The notes under the pieces were generated by a model. It made no database searches. It was not told the DNA's origin and saw only the letters and a list, made by a program, of their open reading frames with translations. From a virus, in the IMG/VR virus record IMGVR_UViG_3300021962_000060, positions 1-64,000 of that record: DNA of 64,000 nt. One strand, written 5' to 3'. The translations under genes and the position numbers were made by a program. This document shows positions 57,032 to 64,000 of the stretch, in pieces. The number at the start of each line of letters is the position of its first letter. Within the stretch, counting starts at the first letter, position 1.

Positions 57032-60000
57032 TACACGACCTTCCTTAGTGTCATACTTTGAGAGTAATCAGATCCAACAGATGTAGAAATAGAAACAATC
57101 CAATAATCACCATTAATTATATCAAATTGATCAAATGAAGTTATTCTAATTCGATCACCAACCTGCAAAGTTGGAATTAAAACAGTTCTAACCTCAATAA
57201 TCGGGATAGGTTCGGATAATTTTTCTATAATAAAATCGGCAAGCGCCTGGGCTTGAAGAGTGTCTGTTATATAAGGGCTGTCAATAACAACCTCTTTAAG
57301 ACCATATTTTCTTCTATTTTCAGAATTAATAGCTTTTTGTTCAATAATTTGTGATTTGTTTTCACTAACCTCAATGGGTATTCCGGCTATGGATGTAAAA
57401 GCAACTTTTTCTGTTATTGGATTTGTACCTTCTGCAAAAACAATTGAATCGGATTCAATATTTTCTGACGCAGATATAATCAAATTCCCCTTGAATGGCG
57501 AAGCCGACCAGTGAAGTATGTTAATCTCATCTGGATCTTCAAACAAAATACCTGTAATAAAAGGATTTTTTACGTTCAAAGAAGGGGATTTATCATATTC
57601 AAAATTAAAATACCTAACCTCCCTAATCAAAGCATTTGCATTGTGAGAAGCAATAGTTGTCCCCAGCGCCCCTCTTTCAATTGAAAGAAAATTAAGTTTA
57701 TCTTTATTATTGTATTTAATAATTTCATTATCTATAATAATATATCCCGCATTGGAGAAAGGAACAAAATCAAAACCACTACACGGAATTGAAGTAACAG
57801 CATTAGAATTACTTACAGCACTAGTCAGCGTAATAACACCAAGAGTAGTATTATCAGGCGCTCTCCAGATTGGCTGAGTCTGTGTAGTATTTGAAGCAAT
57901 ACCTGATACTTTAACAATAACACTATTAACTTGAAGATTTTTATCTATTGAAGCCTCAGATATAAAGGTTGTGTCGGCAATTTCTTTTTGAACGTTTGCA
58001 TGTTGATCAATAGAGCTTTCAAAAAAAGCATAATAATGATCATACTTTATAAAATCTTTTTCATCAATAAATACTCTACCTAATTCAGCAAATGAAATAT
58101 CTTGAATTGTTTGATATATGGATTGATTTATGCCGTACAAAAAAGGAAATTTTTTAACTTCTTTAATTTGTGTTTCGCGATATCTTTTTAAAACATCAGA
58201 AGATGACATTGCCTTAGGATAAATAATAAACTCATCAATTCCAAGTTGCACCCCTTTTGAATCAACCGAGTTGGTCGGTTTCACAACCCCAGTGCCATTA
58301 ACAAAACTTACACCTCTTCCGCCAAACGCAAGATCGTTTTGACCAAATTCTGGGTAAACATTAGCGGCCAAAGTGGTATTACCATGCTTAACACCATCAA
58401 CATAATAAGTTAAAACTTTACTGTCATTATCATATGTTGTAATAAAATGATTCCAACCATTCGGATCTGGAAGAATAGTTGTACTCGTTATTGTTGCAGT
58501 ACCAACGGCATTGTTGGAAGAATTTAATGTTTTAAGCTTAACACCATGACTTGTTGAGTTAGAATGAAAAAATTCAATCCCAGCAGTAGAGCTAGCATTT
58601 GACCAACTACTAATATATTCACCGCCAACATTCGCAAAAGAAACAATATGTTCTATACTCCAGTTGCGATATGGATTAATAGAATCATCAGTTATATCCC
58701 ATGAAGAGTTATATGGAAGTCTAATAAAAGAATCAACCGTAGCGCTATTTGCAATAGGTTCAAGTTCAACACTTTTATCGGTAAGATCCCATGATATAGA
58801 TGGAAGTTGTTGAAAAACAACGCTTGGTGTCGCTATAGCATTATTTCTTTTATTAAAACTATTAATATTAGTTTTTGATCCAATATGATCTAACACAATA
58901 TTGGTAACCAACTCATTTGATTCTATAACTGTTCTTCCGGCACCAATTGTTAAATTTAAATCAAAAAGATCGTTATTACCAGAATGATAAAATTCCAATC
59001 TAATTTTGTATGGCACACCAGAAGTAAACGACGCTACACCAGAAGCATACGTTAAAACTGTATTTTCATTCCATGCATCAATAACTAAATTATCATCAAT
59101 ATAAAGCCTGGCTCCACCCTCGTCTATTTCAATACCAATTTCTTCATCAACCACAGTATAAATTGGGACATAGTAACCATCAAAAACACCCTGATAATTT
59201 TTATCATTTAAAAGTGCATCATCACTAGACAAAGTATATCCACTTAAATAAACATTAGATTTAAAACCGACAAAAGAAGGCGTAACAGAAGAAGCAAGAC
59301 CAAGAGCCTTGTCTAAATCAGACAACTCTTTCTCATTAATATCTAATTGCAAATCTTTTACAGTACTTTCAAACCCATCAGGTGGTTGATACACCCTAAA
59401 TCTAAGCCCTTCACCAACATAAATAGGACTTCCGGTATTTTTATTTTCATCATTAAATTTTAAATGCAATATAGCATCATTTAAAACAGCAGAATCTTGA
59501 AATCTATCATATTTAATAAATTTATTATTTGGAAAATTAGCAAAATATAGTAATTCTTTTAAAGCATCTCCGACAGTTGTGTTTTCTTTAAAAAATCCTT
59601 TTTCAATAACTTTGTCATTCAAGAATTTAAATCTATCACCAAGTTGAAGATTGACTGTCATATCAGCAGAAGAAGACGATATATCCTCAATAAAATATGT
59701 TCCTATTTCAACATACTCAAATGGATCAAAAGTTATAGTTGCGTTTTGAGAGTGAGAAACTGAATCGGTATTCCCAAAACCTCTTTCTGCAATTTCTAAA
59801 GAAACATTATCAATCTTCTTTTTTACAAGAATTTTTTCTTCAGAAAATTTATCTTTATCAATAGTGACTATGTAATAATTTGACTCAAGGCCTGTGTTAG
59901 ATACATCCCCACTAGGGAACTCTGTTGCATTATTAAGATATATGTAAGAAGCACCAGAAGAAGCAAGATTTGCAGTTAAAAAGGATTCTACGGTTAAGCC

Positions 60001-60879
60001 TTCAGACTCATACGATTTCCAGCCATAGCAAACATTAACTTTTAAATCTTTTTCTAAATACTTACCATACTCAGAATTTGTATTAAGAATATTAAATTTT
60101 TTATCTGTATTATCAATTACAAGATCACAGGACGACTGAGATGAGCCGGCGATGGGCAAAGAAGTTTCATGCAGATCTCTGATGCGATTATCGCTTATAG
60201 AAACAACATAATCTGATATATCTAATTCATAAACAGGAGACACGGACATTATTCTGGAATAATCAGGCGTATTTTTATTTGACACTATAGTAACAACAAC
60301 TCTTGTAATATCCGTATAAGTACTATCAAGATTAACGATTTTTTCAAAACCATTATTATCAAATGATAAAGATTTTGTTAAAACATTAACATTACCACTT
60401 CTATAAACATCTATATTAAAAGCATTAACCTTGCCCAGCTCATTAGATGTCACAATTTTAATTTTATTTGCTACTGTAGCATCAAATGATATATCTAATG
60501 TTGGATATGCAGCCCAGTTAATATTTTTATCCTTTGATCTCCAACCATATTTAAAATCACCGGACAAATCAGATGGCATAGCATAAAATTTACCATTTGC
60601 CGTAATGACTCTTCCTCTAGAATCAAGATCCCCAGCAACAGCCCAAGGGAAAGACTCATACTCGGCACCGCTAACAACTTGTGTTTTATCAAAATAATAA
60701 CCTATTGAGCCAGCAGTGTTGGTTGTATGATCATTATTTGTAGTAACAACAACATTAGATAAATGCCTACCATCTCTTAATACAATAGTAACTTTAGGTT
60801 TTACAAACTGAGAAGGTGCAATTGTTGCAGAATTAAAAGCATTACTAAGTGTTTTACCATTAAAGTCAATAGTCTGCAT
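57031..60879 (-). CDS. Large minor tail/baseplate protein with PA14-like and LamG-like domains
   Basis: A 1282-residue protein. The middle has a PA14-like segment (GVFDGYYVPIY, later GGARLYIDDNLVID) and a LamG-like domain (WNHFITTYD, TYYVDG). The C-terminal part resembles Gp27/hub-type tail proteins (TLQVGDRIRI). It likely forms the tail tip and binds host surface sugars. Confidence 0.85.
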   Translation of the reverse strand: MQTIDFNGKTLSNAFNSATIAPSQFVKPKVTIVLRDGRHLSNVVVTTNNDHTTNTAGSIGYYFDKTQVVSGAEYESFPWAVAGDLDSRGRVITANGKFYAMPSDLSGDFKYGWRSKDKNINWAAYPTLDISFDATVANKIKIVTSNELGKVNAFNIDVYRSGNVNVLTKSLSFDNNGFEKIVNLDSTYTDITRVVVTIVSNKNTPDYSRIMSVSPVYELDISDYVVSISDNRIRDLHETSLPIAGSSQSSCDLVIDNTDKKFNILNTNSEYGKYLEKDLKVNVCYGWKSYESEGLTVESFLTANLASSGASYIYLNNATEFPSGDVSNTGLESNYYIVTIDKDKFSEEKILVKKKIDNVSLEIAERGFGNTDSVSHSQNATITFDPFEYVEIGTYFIEDISSSSADMTVNLQLGDRFKFLNDKVIEKGFFKENTTVGDALKELLYFANFPNNKFIKYDRFQDSAVLNDAILHLKFNDENKNTGSPIYVGEGLRFRVYQPPDGFESTVKDLQLDINEKELSDLDKALGLASSVTPSFVGFKSNVYLSGYTLSSDDALLNDKNYQGVFDGYYVPIYTVVDEEIGIEIDEGGARLYIDDNLVIDAWNENTVLTYASGVASFTSGVPYKIRLEFYHSGNNDLFDLNLTIGAGRTVIESNELVTNIVLDHIGSKTNINSFNKRNNAIATPSVVFQQLPSISWDLTDKSVELEPIANSATVDSFIRLPYNSSWDITDDSINPYRNWSIEHIVSFANVGGEYISSWSNASSTAGIEFFHSNSTSHGVKLKTLNSSNNAVGTATITSTTILPDPNGWNHFITTYDNDSKVLTYYVDGVKHGNTTLAANVYPEFGQNDLAFGGRGVSFVNGTGVVKPTNSVDSKGVQLGIDEFIIYPKAMSSSDVLKRYRETQIKEVKKFPFLYGINQSIYQTIQDISFAELGRVFIDEKDFIKYDHYYAFFESSIDQHANVQKEIADTTFISEASIDKNLQVNSVIVKVSGIASNTTQTQPIWRAPDNTTLGVITLTSAVSNSNAVTSIPCSGFDFVPFSNAGYIIIDNEIIKYNNKDKLNFLSIERGALGTTIASHNANALIREVRYFNFEYDKSPSLNVKNPFITGILFEDPDEINILHWSASPFKGNLIISASENIESDSIVFAEGTNPITEKVAFTSIAGIPIEVSENKSQIIEQKAINSENRRKYGLKEVVIDSPYITDTLQAQALADFIIEKLSEPIPIIEVRTVLIPTLQVGDRIRITSFDQFDIINGDYWIVSISTSVGSDYSQSMTLRKVV

Positions 60880-61395
60880 TTATACCTCTTGAAAACTTAT
60901 AGAACAATTCCAATAGTATTCATCATTGTTCAAATCCCTTCTAACAAGTTCTTCAGAATAATTTGTCACTAAAACAGTATAGCTTGTTTCTGTATAAGAA
61001 GTAAGACCATTGGCATCTAGATTTCTAATTTTTAAAGTATGAGATCTGGGATCTAGTGCTATTTTTTTAACATAATCCCGACCGGCCTTTAGGTCAACGG
61101 TGTTTTGCTGTTTTCCAGGCAGAAATGACCAATCAATATTTATAATTCTTTTATTATTTGCAATATTAAAATAAACACCTTTTCGACCATTAGCTCTTTC
61201 ATTTGTTACATAGTTAATATTATTAGAAAAAGATGTTTTTCTATTGTGCTCTGAAAGCGGGATGGAATCAACAGAAAACATCGGTTTAATATCCGATGTA
61301 TCCTCCAGAAAAGCAGATTTTAAAACATCTACGGAACTAACAAGAAAAGATGAAGATCCGCCAGTAGAAAAAGAAGTAATGGATACAGTAGCCAT
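60880..61395 (-). CDS. Distal tail protein, duplicated
   Basis: A 171-residue protein. W-x-F-LP-x-K-x(3)-TVD-x(3)-GRD and a C-terminal Y-S-E-x(10)-YYW are shared with 61395-61793. The two probably arose by duplication and build tail-tip rings. Confidence 0.75.
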   Translation of the reverse strand: MATVSITSFSTGGSSSFLVSSVDVLKSAFLEDTSDIKPMFSVDSIPLSEHNRKTSFSNNINYVTNERANGRKGVYFNIANNKRIINIDWSFLPGKQQNTVDLKAGRDYVKKIALDPRSHTLKIRNLDANGLTSYTETSYTVLVTNYSEELVRRDLNNDEYYWNCSISFQEV

Positions 61396-61793
61396 CAGAT
61401 TTCCTCTAGCACCATGTCTACATCAAAATACCTGCATTGACTTTGTATAACATTTTTTAACATAGTTTCATTATATGAGGATAAAAGACAGGTATAGTTG
61501 TTCCATTCATCTTTTCTATCATTTTGTATAGATAATGTAACAAGTGAGCCGGCTGTAACAAGTGAATACAAAAAGTCCCTACCAACTCTGGTATCAACAG
61601 TTTTTGCGGCTTTATCTGGTAGATATTTCCAAGAAAAAGAAAAAGAGTTTTTAGCCGGCTTATAAAATCTTTTCATAGAACCAGATGCAATACTGATATC
61701 AGTATTTTGATATATTGGTGAATCTGAAAATGCTCTATTATGCTCTGTGATTTCAGTATTATTAATTTTTATTAAAGCATTCAAAGTCATCAC
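61395..61793 (-). CDS. Distal tail protein, duplicated
   Basis: A 132-residue protein beginning MMTLNALIKINNTE. FSWKYLPDKAAKTVDTRVGRD-like layout parallels the next gene. It overlaps the tape measure gene by 4 nt, the usual place for distal tail proteins. Confidence 0.75.
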   Translation of the reverse strand: MMTLNALIKINNTEITEHNRAFSDSPIYQNTDISIASGSMKRFYKPAKNSFSFSWKYLPDKAAKTVDTRVGRDFLYSLVTAGSLVTLSIQNDRKDEWNNYTCLLSSYNETMLKNVIQSQCRYFDVDMVLEEI

Positions 61794-64000
61794 ATACCCC
61801 TAGATAGACCAGAGTAAGTTGTTACAACCCTATTCTCCATACCAGCAGACTTTTGTTTAGCCGGCAAAACATTCATATTGTATTGCTTAAGCATAGAATT
61901 AAACCACTCATCTTCACCAATAAAGTTTTCAACATAAATATTAGTTGTAGTAGTTGAGGAAGAAGTACTAGCATATTCAGGTGTTCTAGTCTGAGGCGTA
62001 GCAAATCTCATCTTATTAAGATTTTCTAATGCAGCATAGCCAATGTTTTTGACAGCATTTGAATTAATAACATACTCACCACCATGCAACATGGCCGGAA
62101 TACCCTGCGAACCAAACCCAGGAACAACATAACCACCAGCCCCAAATTTCGGAACACGACCACCATATCTTAGTGAATAGTGAATCTGGAAAAGACCAGC
62201 AACGCCGTTATCGCCAGCATCTTTTAATTTTTGAAGCTCCAATCCAGCTTTTGCATGTTTTTGTTGAGCAGTTCTACCCATCTGACTCATATCAAATTGA
62301 AAAATATAATTAGCTGCTTTTTTAATTAAAGCTTCTTTTTCTTGAGCGTTAAGTCTCCTCAATGTTTCAGAATTTTTATTCTTTTCAAAATTTGCCCTAG
62401 TTTGTCTTAATATAGCATTATAAGTTTCTGATGACGGCGCACCCCTAGTGGGCGTTGTGCTAGGTTCGTTATCACCAGCACCATCATCACCAGCAGCATC
62501 TTCTGCTTGATTCGCCAAATAATTAGCAACAGAAAGCCTAGCAAGCATCACATCAATTCTAGTAGCAAGACCATCAACCATACTACCAACAGCACCAACT
62601 GTTCCTGTAATTTCTCTAATCAAAGTTGTATTAGCAATTCTTATAGCCTCTTCAAACACAGTGAAAGGATTGTTTTCTTCTAAAATAGCAGCAATAGACT
62701 GCATCGCCGGTAAGAATATTGACTCTCCAATAGTTGAAAAACCAGCCGCTAAATCAAAAACATTATCAACAATTCCAGCAAAAGCAGCACTAATAGACTC
62801 TTGACTACCAACCATTTGACCTTCAATACCAGTCAACATCGCAACAGTTGCGCCAACAACTGAATTTTGATCAGATGCATCAGTTAAACCATATTTAGCC
62901 TGTGCAGTAGTAATCAATTGATCCAAAGAAGTTGCAAAAACACCAACAGCCTCATTGGGAAGAGCAATATTTTCAGTCATGCTGTTAAGCATTTCTTCAA
63001 ATATTTGAGAATTTTCTTGAGCAACCCCAGAAGCAGCCGTGTTCAACTGATCCAGCATTGATCTATATTCTTCAATTGTTTGCGGCGGGAATTGTGTTAT
63101 CTTTTTAGCAGCATCCTCAAAGCCCTTTATTTGCTCATCAAAAAACTTTCCCGCCTCATCTTTAGCAGCACTAATTGCATCTTTAAGAGCTTGCAAGTTC
63201 TCTTCAGCAAGATCTTTTCTTCTGCTCTCGTCAAGTTTGGCAAGATCCTTTGTGTAATCAAGACTGTTCTTCTGATCTTCAAGAGCCAAGACTCTTGCGT
63301 CATCAATACGGCCTTCATAAATAGCAAGAGCTCGTTCTCTCTGGTAGTTTTGCATTTGCAAGGCGCGTTCATCAATCATCCGCCTACGTTCAACTTGATA
63401 CTCTTTTTCTTTAGTTAGTGATTCTTCTGCTTTAGCAAGCTTATCTAATGTTTCAATCTGGGTATCATAAACAGCCAAAGCAGCATCTTTTTGACTCTGA
63501 AGGGCATCGTTTAAGCCTTCAACAACATCCTGAACTTTCTTAGAAACCTCATCAAGAACTAAGTCAACAAATCTTTGTTTTAAATCATTCAAGAACTTTG
63601 CAAGCTCACCGTCGGCTTCGTTATACACCTTATCCAAGCCAGCAGCAATCGGATCTGTAAAAGCATCAGCATATTCTTTACCATAATCATTTGCGTCCTC
63701 AACAATATTCTTTCCAGTACTATCCATTAAAGACTTAGTGCTTTCAATAATCTTATCAAGCATGCCTTGACCCCATTGACCAAGTTTTTCAATTGCTTTG
63801 ACACCAAAACCAAATCCAATGTCAATGGCTTTATTTACAACTTTGCCTAAACCATCAACACCATCAGCAGCAAGCTTCACAGCACCGGAGACACTCTTGC
63901 CGAAAACCTCAACGGTCTTTTTTAAACCATCAGCAATATTGTCTATACCCAGTAGTTTTCCAAGTCTTGATCGTCCAATAGAACCTACAGTTTTATCAAT
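61790..64000 (-). CDS. Tape measure protein, N-terminus outside the window
   Basis: The frame is open to the right edge, 40 codons beyond the GTG at 63880, so the 5' part is missing and at least 736 residues are visible. Long helical, Lys/Glu/Ala-rich coiled coils are followed by a C-terminal domain with GAGGYVVPGFGSQGIPAML and HGGEYVINSNAVKNIG, a typical tape-measure ending. It sets tail length and is injected through the tail. Confidence 0.9.
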   Translation of the reverse strand: MDKTVGSIGRSRLGKLLGIDNIADGLKKTVEVFGKSVSGAVKLAADGVDGLGKVVNKAIDIGFGFGVKAIEKLGQWGQGMLDKIIESTKSLMDSTGKNIVEDANDYGKEYADAFTDPIAAGLDKVYNEADGELAKFLNDLKQRFVDLVLDEVSKKVQDVVEGLNDALQSQKDAALAVYDTQIETLDKLAKAEESLTKEKEYQVERRRMIDERALQMQNYQRERALAIYEGRIDDARVLALEDQKNSLDYTKDLAKLDESRRKDLAEENLQALKDAISAAKDEAGKFFDEQIKGFEDAAKKITQFPPQTIEEYRSMLDQLNTAASGVAQENSQIFEEMLNSMTENIALPNEAVGVFATSLDQLITTAQAKYGLTDASDQNSVVGATVAMLTGIEGQMVGSQESISAAFAGIVDNVFDLAAGFSTIGESIFLPAMQSIAAILEENNPFTVFEEAIRIANTTLIREITGTVGAVGSMVDGLATRIDVMLARLSVANYLANQAEDAAGDDGAGDNEPSTTPTRGAPSSETYNAILRQTRANFEKNKNSETLRRLNAQEKEALIKKAANYIFQFDMSQMGRTAQQKHAKAGLELQKLKDAGDNGVAGLFQIHYSLRYGGRVPKFGAGGYVVPGFGSQGIPAMLHGGEYVINSNAVKNIGYAALENLNKMRFATPQTRTPEYASTSSSTTTTNIYVENFIGEDEWFNSMLKQYNMNVLPAKQKSAGMENRVVTTYSGLSRGM

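Noticed and set aside
9141-63418. Many plus-strand ORFs of 60-230 codons right of 9 kb
   Set aside because: They lie antisense to long, tightly packed minus-strand genes with good ribosome binding sites and recognisable domains, and have no such features themselves.
1-64000. Insertion sequences, integrase or prophage attachment site
   Set aside because: No transposase, integrase or excisionase motif was seen and the tRNA genes are complete, so lysogeny cannot be supported from this window.

Overview
The window looks like part of a large tailed phage (Caudoviricetes) that infects an actinobacterium. Phage hallmarks are terminase small and large subunits, a tape measure protein running off the right edge, and minor tail proteins with PA14, LamG and S74-chaperone features. 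There is also a self-supplied replisome: DnaE-type polymerase, DnaB helicase, DnaG-type primase, SSB-like protein and RecA-like ATPase. The actinobacterial host is inferred from two WhiB-like proteins, MSMEG_6728-like and DUF6551/ParB-like proteins, and promoters whose -10 box lies 6-7 nt before the start codon, which implies leaderless mRNAs. I cannot name the host genus.

Region 1 (1 to about 8.5 kb) is GC-richer and mostly plus-strand. It holds about a dozen small genes, most as separate transcription units with a standard intergenic block: GC-rich terminator, TCTAACGTTAGA palindrome, a long perfect hairpin, more TAACGTTA/TAACGATA copies, a GACTTTAT element, CTAACGTTTCAAAATA, then a promoter. 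Two gene families are each present three times (A: 2-244, 706-1089, 2059-2448; B: 6192-6467, 7306-7599, 7921-8211). A perfect 20-bp palindrome matching the bacterial parS consensus lies in the leader of the first family B gene.

Region 2 (about 8.5-9.2 kb) is AT-rich and gene-free. It sits where plus-strand and minus-strand transcription converge and carries five 19-bp degenerate direct repeats that resemble iterons.

Region 3 (9.2-29 kb) is AT-rich and entirely minus-strand: tightly overlapping small genes (many zinc-ribbon proteins), four tRNA genes (Arg-UCU, Lys-UUU, Ile-UAU, Leu-UAA), and two paralogous structured RNAs beside the tRNAs that I do not recognise. It also encodes a secreted transglycosylase, a GHKL-ATPase/zinc-protease-like fusion, a ParB-domain protein, a WhiB-like regulator and a lipoprotein. 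Three TAACGTTA sites at about 29.04 kb lie at the head of this gene block and link it to region 1.

Region 4 (29.2-53.5 kb, minus) carries packaging and DNA metabolism: glycosyltransferases, terminase, a PP-loop/YkgJ pair, RuvC-like and Cas4-like nucleases, a C5 DNA methyltransferase, RecA-like ATPase, Rossmann methyltransferases, DnaE, SSB, primase, helicase, a second WhiB, a MerR-like protein and a metallophosphoesterase. Region 5 (53.5-64 kb, minus) is an HNH endonuclease followed by tail genes.

The most unusual content is the repeat-structured cassette array on the left, the paired structured RNAs in the tRNA cluster, the parS-like site, and a strong excess of GCCGGC in otherwise AT-rich DNA.
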